A DNA stretch of 64,000 nucleotides from Aldehydirespirator sp965117015 (GCA_965117015.1 OZ220747.1:2542001-2606000), one strand, 5' to 3'; shown: positions 7,534-15,971, counted from the stretch's first letter. Notes: generated from the letters alone by a model not told the origin. Translations and numbers: made by a program.

Positions 7534-9258
7534 GTGGTGGCCGCTGACCGGCCCGTGCTGCGGATCCGCTGGCTCGGCCGTGTGGCCTACCAGGACGCCC
7601 TGGCACTCCAACGCCGCCTTCACAGCCACTCCGCCGACGACCACCTGCTCCTGCTCGAGCATCCCCATGTGGTGACCCTGGGCCGCCGGGGCCGGCGCGA
7701 GCACCTGCTGGTCGATGTCGAAGCGCTGGGCGGTTCGGTGGTGGAGACCGACCGGGGTGGCGAAGTCACCTACCACGGACCCGGGCAGCTGGTGGGCTAT
7801 CCCATCCTCACCGTGCCCGGCCGGCGCGGCGGCGGGATGGCCGACACCGCCGCCTACGTGGACGGCGTGGAGCAGCTGTTGATCGACGTGCTGGCCGATC
7901 TCGGGCTGGAGGCGGGACGTCTCGAGCGTCACACCGGAGTATGGGTCGACCCCGACGGGCTGCGGCCCCGCAAGATCGCCGCCATCGGCGTGAGGCTGTC
8001 GAGGGCCCGCTCCATGCACGGCTTCGCGCTAAACGTCGATCCCGACCTGGAGTGGTTCGCTCGGATCGTGCCCTGCGGGATCACCGGCCTGGGCGTCACG
8101 TCGCTGGCGGCTGAGGGCATCGACGTGTCGATGCAGCAGGTCGTGGACCTCGTGGCGCAACGGGCTGCTGGGACATGGGGGGCGCACGGCCGCATCGACC
8201 GGGCCGATGTCGCCCACCGGGTGGCTCCCGCCGGCATGGCCCAGTTCACCCGGGACGCGGCCAACGGCTCCGCGGATGCCGGTACGGCGACGGACGGCAG
8301 GCCGGCGGCCGGAGCCGCCGCCGAGGGAGTGTCGCTGCGCCTGCTGGGCCGGCTGGAGGCTGCCCGGCTGGACGGCGAAAGCCATGAGCCGGTGCCGCTG
8401 CGGTCACGCAAGCCGGAATGGATGCGAGTGCCGCTCAGCACCGGGTCGACGTTCCACGAAGTCCGCTCCACGCTGCGCGGCCTCGACCTGGTGACCGTCT
8501 GCGAAGAGGCCGGTTGCCCCAACATCTCGGAGTGCTGGAACGACGGCACCGCGACCTTCATGATCCTGGGCGAACGCTGCACCCGGGCCTGCGGCTTCTG
8601 CCTGGTGGACACCCGCAAGCCCGGGCCGGTGGACTCAGAAGAGCCGGAGCGGGTGGCTACCGCCGCGGTCCGGATGGGCCTTGAGCATGTGGTCGTGACC
8701 ATGGTGGCCCGTGACGACCTGCCCGACGGAGGAGCGGCCGCGGTGGCGGACACGGTGGCGGCTGTCCGGCATCGGTTGCCGGATGCCCGGGTCGAGACGC
8801 TGATCAGCGACCTGGGCGGCGATCCCGACGCTCTGCAGACGGTCTTCGATGCCCGCCCCGACGTGCTCAACCACAACATCGAGACGGTGGCCCGGCTCCA
8901 GCGGGCGGTACGCCCGTCAGCTGGCTACGCCCGCAGCCTGTCTGTGCTGGCCAGGGCGAAGTCGGCCGGGCTGACCACCAAGTCCTCGATCATCGCGGGC
9001 ATGGGCGAGACCCACGAAGAGGTGGTCCAGACCCTGGCCGACCTGCATGCGGCCGGTACCGACATCGTGACCATCGGGCAGTACCTGCGTCCCAGCGCCC
9101 GCCATCTGCCGGTGGACCGCTGGTGGTCGCCGGAGGCGTTCGAGCGCTGGAAGGAGATCGGCGAGTCGATGGGCATCAGCCACGTCGAAGCCTCGCCGCT
9201 GACCCGCTCCAGCTACCACGCCCGCCAAGCGGCCGACGCCGCCACAGCTCGAACCTAG
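7534..9258 (+). CDS. lipB-lipA: Fused octanoyltransferase-lipoyl synthase (LipB-LipA)
   Basis: One uninterrupted 574-codon frame carries both steps of lipoate assembly. Residues 1 to about 235 are LipB: HPHVVTLGRR near 43, RGGEVTYHGPGQ at 74-85, the catalytic pair Lys147 (RKIAAIGV) and Cys181 (VPCGITGL). A Gly/Ala/Ser-rich linker of about 30 residues follows. From about 265 to the end it is the radical-SAM enzyme LipA: auxiliary-cluster cysteines 323, 328 and 334, the radical-SAM triad CTRACGFC (349, 353, 356), and the terminal RSSYHA near 558 whose serine ligates the auxiliary cluster. LipB moves octanoate from ACP to the E2 lysine and LipA inserts two sulfurs. The GTG start is 8 bases after the E2 stop, so coupled translation is likely. 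lipB and lipA are normally separate genes. Confidence 0.95.
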   Translation: MVAADRPVLRIRWLGRVAYQDALALQRRLHSHSADDHLLLLEHPHVVTLGRRGRREHLLVDVEALGGSVVETDRGGEVTYHGPGQLVGYPILTVPGRRGGGMADTAAYVDGVEQLLIDVLADLGLEAGRLERHTGVWVDPDGLRPRKIAAIGVRLSRARSMHGFALNVDPDLEWFARIVPCGITGLGVTSLAAEGIDVSMQQVVDLVAQRAAGTWGAHGRIDRADVAHRVAPAGMAQFTRDAANGSADAGTATDGRPAAGAAAEGVSLRLLGRLEAARLDGESHEPVPLRSRKPEWMRVPLSTGSTFHEVRSTLRGLDLVTVCEEAGCPNISECWNDGTATFMILGERCTRACGFCLVDTRKPGPVDSEEPERVATAAVRMGLEHVVVTMVARDDLPDGGAAAVADTVAAVRHRLPDARVETLISDLGGDPDALQTVFDARPDVLNHNIETVARLQRAVRPSAGYARSLSVLARAKSAGLTTKSSIIAGMGETHEEVVQTLADLHAAGTDIVTIGQYLRPSARHLPVDRWWSPEAFERWKEIGESMGISHVEASPLTRSSYHARQAADAATART

Positions 9259-9261
9259 GCT
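9256..9261 (+). promoter_or_regulatory. TAGGCT -10 box, leaderless-type, for the M24 peptidase
   Basis: TAGGCT ends seven bases before the ATG at 9269, the spacing expected when transcription starts at the start codon. It overlaps the stop codon of the LipB-LipA gene. No recognisable -35 is seen. Confidence 0.5.
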
Positions 9262-9268
9262 TACGGCC

Positions 9269-10372
9269 ATGTTCGCCAGCCGGCTGGACCGGGCCCGGGA
9301 GCTGATGGCCGAGCAGGGCGTGGACGTGCTGCTGCTGTCGGTGGGGGCTGATCTGCCGTATTTCTGCGGCTATGAGGCCATGCCGCTGGAACGCCTCACC
9401 ATGCTGGTCGTGCCCCGCGACGCCGCGGCCACCCTGGTCGTGCCCGGCCTGGAGGCTCCCCGGGTGGTGGAGCGGCCCGACGTGTTCGGTATCAGGCCCT
9501 GGGACGAGACCGAGGACCCGGTGGCCATCGTGGCCGGCCTGGCCGGTTCGGCCGCGGTGGTCGCGGTGGGGGATCACATGTGGTCGCGGTTCCTGGTGGA
9601 GCTGATGACGGTCATGCCGGACGCGGCGTGGAGGCGGGGTTCGGAGGTGACTGCTCCGATCCGGTCGGTGAAGACTGCCGACGAGATCGAGCGTCTGCGG
9701 GCCGTGGGAGCCGCGGTGGACCGGATCGCGGGCCGGCTCCAGAGGGGCGAGATCGATTTGGTCGGACGGACAGAGGCCGAGGTGTCGGCCGAGTTGGGCC
9801 GCCAGATCGTGGCCGAGGGCCACGACCGGGTGAACTTCGCCATCGTGGCCGCCGGCGCCAACGCAGCCAGCCCGCATCACGAGCCCGGAACGAGGGTGAT
9901 CGGCCCGGACGAGGTCGTGCTGTGCGACTTCGGGGGCACGATGGTGGGCGACGACGGCGTGGGGTACTGCTCCGACATCACCCGCTGCGTGTACACCGGC
10001 GAGCCGCCACGCGAGTTCGACGATCTCTACGAAGTCCTCTTCGAAGCGCAGGCTGCCGGCGTGGCCGCGGTTGCCGTGGGTACGCCGGCCCAGGATGTGG
10101 ACCGGGCGGCGCGGTCGGTCATCGCCGCGGCCGGATACGGCGACTACTTCGTGCATCGCACCGGCCACGGGATCGGGACCGAGGCCCACGAGGACCCCTA
10201 CATCGTGGAAGGCAACGATCAGCCGCTGGTGACCGGCAACGCATTCTCGGTTGAGCCGGGGATCTACGTGCCCGGCCGGTGGGGGGCTCGCCTCGAGGAC
10301 ATCGTGGCAGCATCGCCAGCGGGTCCCGACCCCCTCAACCGCGCCGACCACAACCTGGCCGTCGTCGCCTGA
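9269..10372 (+). CDS. M24-family aminopeptidase P / Xaa-Pro dipeptidase
   Basis: A 367-residue metallopeptidase with a creatinase-like N-terminal domain (1-125) and a pita-bread catalytic domain. The five metal ligands are visible in order: Asp in LCDFGGTM, Asp in YCSDITRC, His in HRTGHGIGTE, Glu in FSVEPGIY and Glu in RLEDIVAA. It is therefore likely active on X-Pro dipeptides or N-termini in the cytosol. The ATG at 9269 has no Shine-Dalgarno but follows a TAGGCT box by seven bases, suggesting leaderless translation. It ends 18 bases before the next membrane-protein gene, with which it may be co-transcribed. Confidence 0.94.
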   Translation: MFASRLDRARELMAEQGVDVLLLSVGADLPYFCGYEAMPLERLTMLVVPRDAAATLVVPGLEAPRVVERPDVFGIRPWDETEDPVAIVAGLAGSAAVVAVGDHMWSRFLVELMTVMPDAAWRRGSEVTAPIRSVKTADEIERLRAVGAAVDRIAGRLQRGEIDLVGRTEAEVSAELGRQIVAEGHDRVNFAIVAAGANAASPHHEPGTRVIGPDEVVLCDFGGTMVGDDGVGYCSDITRCVYTGEPPREFDDLYEVLFEAQAAGVAAVAVGTPAQDVDRAARSVIAAAGYGDYFVHRTGHGIGTEAHEDPYIVEGNDQPLVTGNAFSVEPGIYVPGRWGARLEDIVAASPAGPDPLNRADHNLAVVA

Positions 10373-10390
10373 GCGGTCGGCTCTGCCGCC

Positions 10391-11245
10391 ATGGTCGAAC
10401 TCGACGCCGCCACCCTGCTGGTGGGTTGGGCCGCGGGCGGGTGGTTCTTCCTGTGGGTGACCACCCGCAGGCGCGAGGTCGGGCTCGGCTACGGCTGGCT
10501 GATGCGGGGCGTGTTCCTGGCGCTGGCCGCCGGCTCTCTGGTCACGGCCTTGCTGGCCGAGCCGACCTGGAGCCGCGAGGCGGCCACGACGGTCTTCGTC
10601 TGCGCCGGGCTGGTCGCGGGAGCGGTCTCGGTGGCGCGCCGGTCCGCGGGTGTGGCCGGTCAGCGGACCCAGGCGGCGCGCCGGTCGTCCCGGGTGGCCG
10701 AGATGACCGGCATCGACCGGGCCGAGACCCGCTTCGATCCCGATGCGCCCGAGTTCCCTCCCGTGCTGGATCTGGCGGCGGCGGCGGTCGGTCTGCTGGC
10801 AACTCTCCTCGGCGCGATCGCGGCCGGGGGCCCGATCGGGCTGGCGGTGGCTCGCACCCTGGTCGGCGCCCTGTTCTGCGGGGCGGTGCTGAGCGCGATG
10901 CTGCTGGGCCACTGGTACCTCGTTCAGCCCGGCCTAGCCCGCGGTCCGCTGCTGCAGATGATCCGGGCCGCGGCGGTGCTCTGGGTGCCCGAGACGATCG
11001 TGATGCTGTGGCCCACCGGCATGGTGTCGGTGCTCAACGGCACCATCGACGACGGCTACAACGGCCTGCTGGGCTGGTTCTGGGTCGCCTCCACCGCTAC
11101 GACACTGCTGCTGGTGGCGGTGGCGAGGGCCGCGCTGCGCGAGCGCCAGTACTCCGCGGTGATGGCCGCCACCGGTCTGGTGTACCTGGCCATAGTCACC
11201 GCCTTCGGCCAGGACTTGGTGGCCCGCATTCTTCTCGCCCCCTGA
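10391..11245 (+). CDS. Uncharacterised polytopic membrane protein
   Basis: A 284-residue hydrophobic protein that I cannot assign to a named family. I count seven to eight likely transmembrane segments, beginning with LLVGWAAGGWFFLWV and ending with VYLAIVTAFGQDLVARIL. A basic and acidic cytosolic loop at about 88-120 (RRSSRVAEMTGIDRAETRFD) interrupts them. A charged HWYLVQPGLARG near 176 looks like a conserved loop. It starts 18 bases after the M24 gene. Its stop codon (11243-11245) already lies inside a dispersed 58-bp repeat. Confidence 0.78.
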   Translation: MVELDAATLLVGWAAGGWFFLWVTTRRREVGLGYGWLMRGVFLALAAGSLVTALLAEPTWSREAATTVFVCAGLVAGAVSVARRSAGVAGQRTQAARRSSRVAEMTGIDRAETRFDPDAPEFPPVLDLAAAAVGLLATLLGAIAAGGPIGLAVARTLVGALFCGAVLSAMLLGHWYLVQPGLARGPLLQMIRAAAVLWVPETIVMLWPTGMVSVLNGTIDDGYNGLLGWFWVASTATTLLLVAVARAALRERQYSAVMAATGLVYLAIVTAFGQDLVARILLAP

Positions 11246-11301
11246 GGCCGAGCTTGCGAGGCCGGGGCCCGAGCGGCCTGTGAGCGAAGCGAACAAGAGC
11301 G
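11244..11301 (+). repeat. Dispersed 58-bp repeat, copy 1 of 3
   Basis: Begins GAGGCCGAGCTTGCGAGGCC and ends GAAGCGAACAAGAGCG. It differs from copy 2 (18831-18888) at two positions and lies on the same strand. It covers two bases of the stop codon of the upstream membrane-protein gene and sits about 88 bases before the ku start. It is GC-rich with several GGCC dyads. Confidence 0.93.
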
Positions 11302-11389
11302 GGAGGTCATAAACTTGATTGGGCGGTGCGGAGGCCTGCGCGCCGGGTTCCGGCTACGCCGGGCTCGGGCTGATGCGAGGAGGCCAACA

Positions 11390-12265
11390 GTGCCGAGAGT
11401 GATCTGGAAGGGATCGATCAGCTTCGGACTGGTCACGATCCCTGTGCAGCTCTTCAGCGCGGTGAGCCGCAAGAACGTGCGCTTCAACCAGCTCGACGCC
11501 GAGACGGGCGCCCGGGTGCGCTACAAGAAGGTGTCGTCGGCCGACGACACGGAGTTGACGGCCGAGCGCATCGTGAAGGGCTACGAACTGCCGTCGGGCG
11601 ACTATGTCACCGTCACCGACCGCGAGCTGGAGGAACTGGCCCCGGTCGCGGCCCGCACCATCGACATCGACGCCTTCATCGACCTCGCCGACATCGATCC
11701 CGTCTTCTACGACAGCGCCTACCACCTGGTTCCCGACGAGGCCACGGCCAAGCCCTACAAGCTGCTGGCCGAGGCCATGGCGGATGCCGACAAGGTGGGG
11801 ATCTGCCACTTCGTGATGCGCTCGAAGCAGTACCTGGCCGCCATCCGTCCTGTCGACGGGCGGCTGATGCTGTCGACCATGGTGTACGCCGACGAGCTGG
11901 TGGCCCCGGACGACATCGACGGCTTCGAAGGGCTGGACGACATTGATGTGGACGAGCGGGAGACGGCCATGGCCCGCCAGCTCATCGCCGCCCTCGAGGC
12001 CGGATTCGAGCCCGACCGCTACACCGATTCCTACCGGGAGGCGGTGCTGGAGCTGATCAAGCGCAAGGCCGCCGGCGACACCACGGCCACGGTGGCACCG
12101 GCCGCTCCGACCTCGGACACGGTCGTGGATCTGATGGCCGCGCTGGAGGCCTCGGTGGCCGCGGCCAAGGAGGCCCGTAAGCGTCACCCCACCGGGGGCA
12201 AGGCAGCCGCCGAACCGGAGGCGAAGCCCGAGGAACCGGCGAGGAAGATCCGCAAGTCGGCGTGA
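11390..12265 (+). CDS. ku: Ku-family DNA end-binding protein
   Basis: The bacterial Ku homodimer binds DNA double-strand ends and recruits the NHEJ polymerase and ligase. The N-terminus PRVIWKGSISFGLVTIPV is the family hallmark, followed by FNQLDAETGARVRYKKV and the beta-barrel core to about residue 230. The protein has 291 residues, the usual size. It ends in a Lys/Glu/Ala/Pro-rich tail (KARKxHPTGGK type, then EEPARKIRKSA), as in other actinobacterial Ku proteins. The GTG at 11390 is preferred because of a strong AGGAGG at 11378-11383; a TAAACT box at 11310-11315 is a candidate -10. The LigD-type polymerase follows 34 bases downstream, as expected for an NHEJ operon. Confidence 0.95.
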   Translation: MPRVIWKGSISFGLVTIPVQLFSAVSRKNVRFNQLDAETGARVRYKKVSSADDTELTAERIVKGYELPSGDYVTVTDRELEELAPVAARTIDIDAFIDLADIDPVFYDSAYHLVPDEATAKPYKLLAEAMADADKVGICHFVMRSKQYLAAIRPVDGRLMLSTMVYADELVAPDDIDGFEGLDDIDVDERETAMARQLIAALEAGFEPDRYTDSYREAVLELIKRKAAGDTTATVAPAAPTSDTVVDLMAALEASVAAAKEARKRHPTGGKAAAEPEAKPEEPARKIRKSA

Positions 12266-12299
12266 ACCCTGCCCGTCACGGGGCCGGAAGGTTCGAACA

Positions 12300-13211
12300 G
12301 TGAACAAGCCCGAGCGCGTGCCCGTGACGATCGACGGCCGCCGGCTGTCGGTCAGCAACCTCGACAAGGTCATGTATCCGCTGACCGGGTTCACCAAGGC
12401 CCAGGTGATCGACTACTACGTGCGGGTCGCGCCGGTGATGCTTCCCCACGTCGGCGACCGGGGCGTGACCCTGCGGCGCTGGCCCGACGGCGTGACCGCC
12501 GAGTCGTTCTTCGAGAAGCGCTGCCCCAAGCACCGGCCCGACTGGCTTCCCACGTGCCGTGGTCCCGGCGACAGGGGAGGGCCGATCGAGTACTGCCGCC
12601 TCGACTCGGTGGCCGCGCTGGCCTGGTCGGCCAACCTGGCCGCGCTGGAGATCCACGCCCCGATGGCCCGCTGCGGCGACCTCGACTCGCCCACCATGGT
12701 CGTGTTCGACCTCGATCCGGGCAAGCCGGCCACGATCGTCGAGTGCTGCCAGGTGGCCCTGCATGTCCGCGAGATTCTGGAGTCGGTCGGCCTGTCCGGA
12801 TGGGCCAAGACTTCGGGCAGCAAGGGGATGCAGCTCTACGTGCCTCTCAACCGGCCTCACTCCCACGACCACGCGGCCGGTTTCGCCCTGGCCGTGGCCC
12901 AGTTGCTCGAGAAGCGCCTGCCGGCGCTGGTGGTGTCGGTGATGAAGCGCAGCCTCCGGCCTCGGAAGGTGTTCATCGACTGGAGCCAGAATGCCCGCTT
13001 CAAGACCACCATCGCCCCTTACTCGCTGAGGGGCCTGGACCGCCCCACGGTCTCTACGCCCATCACCTGGGACGAGGTGTCCGACGGGGCCGACGGCGAG
13101 CCGCTGGCGTTCACCGCCTCCGAAGTCCTCGACCGGGTTGAAGAACTCGGGGACATGTTCGCGCCGACGCTCACGGTCGAGCAGGACCTCCCCGCCCCAG
13201 CATCGGGCTAG
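12300..13211 (+). CDS. LigD-type NHEJ polymerase/primase (stand-alone PolDom)
   Basis: A 303-residue archaeo-eukaryotic-primase-like polymerase of NHEJ; it adds (preferably ribo)nucleotides at Ku-bound ends. It spans a complete LigD polymerase domain: SNLDKVMYPLTGFTKAQVI near the start, HAPMARCGDLDSPT in the middle, the metal-binding DxD in VVFDLDPG, TSGSKGMQLYVPL, and VFIDWSQN carrying the third acidic residue. There is no ligase or phosphoesterase domain attached, so the ATP-dependent ligase must be encoded elsewhere. The GTG at 12300 is preceded by GGAAGG. It is co-oriented with ku, 34 bases downstream. Confidence 0.94.
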   Translation: MNKPERVPVTIDGRRLSVSNLDKVMYPLTGFTKAQVIDYYVRVAPVMLPHVGDRGVTLRRWPDGVTAESFFEKRCPKHRPDWLPTCRGPGDRGGPIEYCRLDSVAALAWSANLAALEIHAPMARCGDLDSPTMVVFDLDPGKPATIVECCQVALHVREILESVGLSGWAKTSGSKGMQLYVPLNRPHSHDHAAGFALAVAQLLEKRLPALVVSVMKRSLRPRKVFIDWSQNARFKTTIAPYSLRGLDRPTVSTPITWDEVSDGADGEPLAFTASEVLDRVEELGDMFAPTLTVEQDLPAPASG

Positions 13212-13221
13212 CCCCCGGAGC

Positions 13222-13269
13222 GAATTGGCAGCGGGGGAGTCCCGTTTGGGCGTTCTGGGCTGCCAGTTC
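13222..13269 (+). terminator. Hairpin, tandem copy 1 (likely terminator after the NHEJ operon)
   Basis: The 48-base unit starts GAATTGGCAGC and ends GCTGCCAGTTC, an 11-base inverted repeat with one G-U pair. A second copy at 13294-13341 differs at two positions. It lies 10 bases after the polymerase stop. There is no T-run, which is common for actinobacterial terminators. Confidence 0.6.
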
Positions 13270-13293
13270 GGTTTGGGCGGGTGCGGGGCGGGC

Positions 13294-13341
13294 GAATTGG
13301 CAGCGGAGGAGTCCCGTTTGGGCGTTCCGGGCTGCCAGTTC
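13294..13341 (+). terminator. Hairpin, tandem copy 2
   Basis: The second copy of the 48-base inverted repeat has the same 11-base arms. Its two differences from copy 1 lie in the loop region, not in the arms. It precedes the pepA promoter by about 28 bases. A tandem terminator is the simplest reading; a processed small RNA or REP-like element is an alternative. Confidence 0.6.
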
Positions 13342-13369
13342 CGGCTGGGAGGGGTGGGCATTGCGCCGT

Positions 13370-13375
13370 TAGCCT
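13370..13375 (+). promoter_or_regulatory. TAGCCT -10 box for pepA
   Basis: TAGCCT lies six bases before the ATG at 13382 with no Shine-Dalgarno between them, consistent with a leaderless transcript. The same hexamer precedes ftsH and both paralogous membrane-protein genes. Confidence 0.5.
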
Positions 13376-13381
13376 GACCGG

Positions 13382-14851
13382 ATGCCCATCACAGTCCATG
13401 CGGTCCGTTCAGTGCCGAAGGCGGCCACCGCCAGCGTCTCTCTGGTCACTGCCGAGGATGTCGAGGCCGGCGTAGACGGTTTCGACGGCGCGGTGCTGGA
13501 CACCGCCGGGTTCAAAGGCAAGGCGGATCAGGTCCATCTGCAGCCCGTTGACGGCGGCTTCGCCGGGTTGGTCGGCATAGGCCCGGCCTCCGAAGTCACC
13601 GCGACCACCGTCCGGCGAGCAGGAGCGGCGTTGGCCCGCGCCTGCTCGCGCCACGCACGGGCGGCGGTGCGACTTCCCGCCGATTCCGCCATCGACGACG
13701 CCGCGGCCCGCCAGGCACTGGCCGAGGGCGTGATCCTGGGCGCCTACCGCTACACGGTCTACAAGTCGGCCACCTCCGACGACTCCAACGGCAGCAACGG
13801 CGCACCCAAGCTGGCCCGGGTCGACGTGGTGGGCAGCACGTCAGCCGCGGCCAAGGACGCCCTGGCGCGGGGCTCCACCATCGCCGCGGGGGTGTGCGTG
13901 GCCCGCGACCTGTCCAACGAGCCCGGCGGCTCGCTCACCGCACCTGCCTTCGCCCGCAAGGCTGCGGCCATTGCCCGCAAGGCCGGGCTCAAGTCGAGGG
14001 TCTGGAACGAGGCCGAGATCAAGAAGCAGCGACTGGGGGGCCTGCTCGGCGTCAACCGGGGCAGCACCCATCCGCCGCGCTACGTGGAGTTGACCTACGA
14101 ACCCGAGGGCGACCCGGCTGCGACTCTCGCCTTCGTGGGCAAGGGGATCACCTTCGACGCCGGGGGCCTGTCCATCAAGACCGCCCAGGGGATGATGGCC
14201 ATGAAGATGGACATGTGCGGGGCCGCCGCCATCATCGGGGCCATGTCGGTGCTGCCCGCGGTAGGCGCGCCGGTGAGGGTCAAGGGGTACCTGCCCATGA
14301 CCGACAACATGCTCGGCGGCGACGCCACCCGGCCCGGCGACGTTCTCACCATCCGAAACGGCAAGACCATCGAGGTGCTCAACACCGACGCCGAGGGCCG
14401 CCTGATCCTGGCCGACGCCCTGTCGCTGGCCTGCGAGGACGAGCCCGACGCCGTCGTCGATCTAGCCACCCTGACCGGTGCCTGCATGGTGGCGCTGGGG
14501 CCGTCCATCGCCGGGCTGATGGGCAACGACGAATCTCTGATCGATGAGATCCGCGCCGCCGCGGACCGCGCCGGGGAGCGGGTCTGGCCGCTGCCCCTGC
14601 CGGCCGACTACGCCAAGCAGTTCGAGTCGAACGTGGCCGACATGAAGAACATCGGCGGCGCCCACGGCGGAGCGCTGACCGCAGGGCTGATCCTCGAGCA
14701 GTTCGTGGCCGACGGCATCTGTTGGGCCCACCTCGACATCGCCGGCCCGGCCCGGGCCGAGTCGGACGACGGCGAGATCTCCAAGGGCGGCACCGGCTTC
14801 GGCGTGCGCACCCTGGTCGAGTTGGCCTTGTCGTTCAGCTCCTCCGGCTAG
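13382..14851 (+). CDS. pepA: Leucyl aminopeptidase (M17)
   Basis: A 489-residue cytosolic hexameric zinc/manganese aminopeptidase that removes N-terminal residues. The N-terminal macro-like domain spans about 1-165. The catalytic domain shows all the M17 landmarks: VGKGITFDAGGLSIK (metal and catalytic lysine), MKMDMCGAAA, PMTDNMLGG, and the signature NTDAEGRLILADAL. Length is normal for the family. The ATG at 13382 follows a TAGCCT box by six bases. The gene is convergent with a kinase-like gene, with a 7-bp-stem hairpin between the two stops. Confidence 0.96.
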   Translation: MPITVHAVRSVPKAATASVSLVTAEDVEAGVDGFDGAVLDTAGFKGKADQVHLQPVDGGFAGLVGIGPASEVTATTVRRAGAALARACSRHARAAVRLPADSAIDDAAARQALAEGVILGAYRYTVYKSATSDDSNGSNGAPKLARVDVVGSTSAAAKDALARGSTIAAGVCVARDLSNEPGGSLTAPAFARKAAAIARKAGLKSRVWNEAEIKKQRLGGLLGVNRGSTHPPRYVELTYEPEGDPAATLAFVGKGITFDAGGLSIKTAQGMMAMKMDMCGAAAIIGAMSVLPAVGAPVRVKGYLPMTDNMLGGDATRPGDVLTIRNGKTIEVLNTDAEGRLILADALSLACEDEPDAVVDLATLTGACMVALGPSIAGLMGNDESLIDEIRAAADRAGERVWPLPLPADYAKQFESNVADMKNIGGAHGGALTAGLILEQFVADGICWAHLDIAGPARAESDDGEISKGGTGFGVRTLVELALSFSSSG

Positions 14852-14853
14852 AA

Positions 14854-14874
14854 GGCCGCGCGAGAGTCGCGGCC
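14854..14874. terminator. Bidirectional hairpin between pepA and the kinase-like gene
   Basis: A perfect 7-bp stem (GGCCGCG / CGCGGCC) around a 7-base loop lies exactly between two convergent stop codons (14851 and 14877). Position and symmetry suit termination from both sides. Confidence 0.6.
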
Positions 14875-14876
14875 GC

Positions 14877-15923
14877 TCAGAGCAGGTCGGGCAGGCTCAG
14901 CTCGTCGGCGGCGCGCTCGAACCGCTCGAAGGTGGCCTCCAGCAGTCCCCGCTGGCGATCGTCGGTGAGGTCCATGCCCGCACCCGCGATCATTGGGTAG
15001 CACACGCAGAACAGCACCGCGCCCCGGTAGATGTCCCACATGCCGTCGAGCTCCGCCTCGGGCGCCCCCTCCGATGCGAGGGCGCTGAGCCAGCGTTCGT
15101 AGAGCGGCTGCTCGATCTCCGATGCGGTGGCGGGGGAGAGGCTCCCGGTGACGAAGTAGGCCAGATCGCCCACCGGCATGGACTGGCCGATGACTTGGAA
15201 GTCGAGCAGCACGACCCGCCCATCGTCGTCGAAGAACATGTTGTCGGCCCGGTAGTCGCCGTGGACCAGGGTGCTCGGCGTCGTCGCCAGCGACCCCAGC
15301 ATCTCGGGCAGGGCCTCCACCCAGCCGTCGGCGACCGTCTCGACGACCCGCGGGACGCTCATCGCCCCCCGGACCTTGGCCCAGCCGTCGGAGAACACTG
15401 GCGGCAGCAGCATCGGGTAGATGGGATCGTGGATCGCCATCGCGGTGCCCCGCTCCACGATCGGGTCGGCCTTGCCCCACCAGTGGGCGTGCCAGGCGGC
15501 CAGCTCGTCCACGGCCTGCTCGGCGTCGGCGCGGCCCATGCCCCCGATCTGGCTGACGGCCCGGTACGAGCCCACGTCCTCCAGCACCAGCACGAACTCG
15601 TGGGTTTCGGGATCGACGGCGCCGAAGTGGCAGTGGGGGACCCGGATGGGGCTCTCGGCGGCCAGCTCGCGATAGAAGCCGACCTCGCGGATGTTGAGGC
15701 GCAGGATCTGGGCGGTGAAGCGGGCCGTCTCGTCGAGGCCGGGCATCTTGAAGACCACGGTGTCGGGGCCGTCGCCCTCGAGCGTGGCCCGGTAGATGGC
15801 GCCGATCATCCCGACCCCGGTCCCGATGTCGTCGACGTTGGTGATCCGCACCGCCGAACCCATGGCCTGCGACAGCCATTCGTCGTCGATGTCGTCGATA
15901 CCGGTGGGTATTGCGGGCTCCAT
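14877..15923 (-). CDS. Aminoglycoside-phosphotransferase/ecdysteroid-kinase-like protein
   Basis: A protein-kinase-fold small-molecule kinase of 348 residues, substrate unknown. The ATP-binding part has VVFKMP (the conserved lysine) and VLVLEDVGS as hinge. The catalytic loop is LVHGDYRADNMFF, with the catalytic aspartate and the metal-binding asparagine, followed by VVLLDFQVIGQ carrying the metal-binding aspartate; all key residues are intact. Proteins of this group phosphorylate hydroxyl groups of sterols, antibiotics or other small molecules. ATG 15923 is chosen because AGGGGG stands five bases before it; GTG 15929 lies within that Shine-Dalgarno. A TAGCGT box about 20 bases further upstream may be its -10. 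Confidence 0.88.
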   Translation of the reverse strand: MEPAIPTGIDDIDDEWLSQAMGSAVRITNVDDIGTGVGMIGAIYRATLEGDGPDTVVFKMPGLDETARFTAQILRLNIREVGFYRELAAESPIRVPHCHFGAVDPETHEFVLVLEDVGSYRAVSQIGGMGRADAEQAVDELAAWHAHWWGKADPIVERGTAMAIHDPIYPMLLPPVFSDGWAKVRGAMSVPRVVETVADGWVEALPEMLGSLATTPSTLVHGDYRADNMFFDDDGRVVLLDFQVIGQSMPVGDLAYFVTGSLSPATASEIEQPLYERWLSALASEGAPEAELDGMWDIYRGAVLFCVCYPMIAGAGMDLTDDRQRGLLEATFERFERAADELSLPDLL

Positions 15924-15971
15924 GTGCACCCCCTGACCGGTTCCGACGCTACATCACGGCATAAGCGGAAG

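Noticed and set aside
13222..13341. Tandem hairpins as a CRISPR-like array
   Set aside because: There are only two units, both are palindromic across their length, there is no third repeat, no cas gene, and the spacing segment is not spacer-like.
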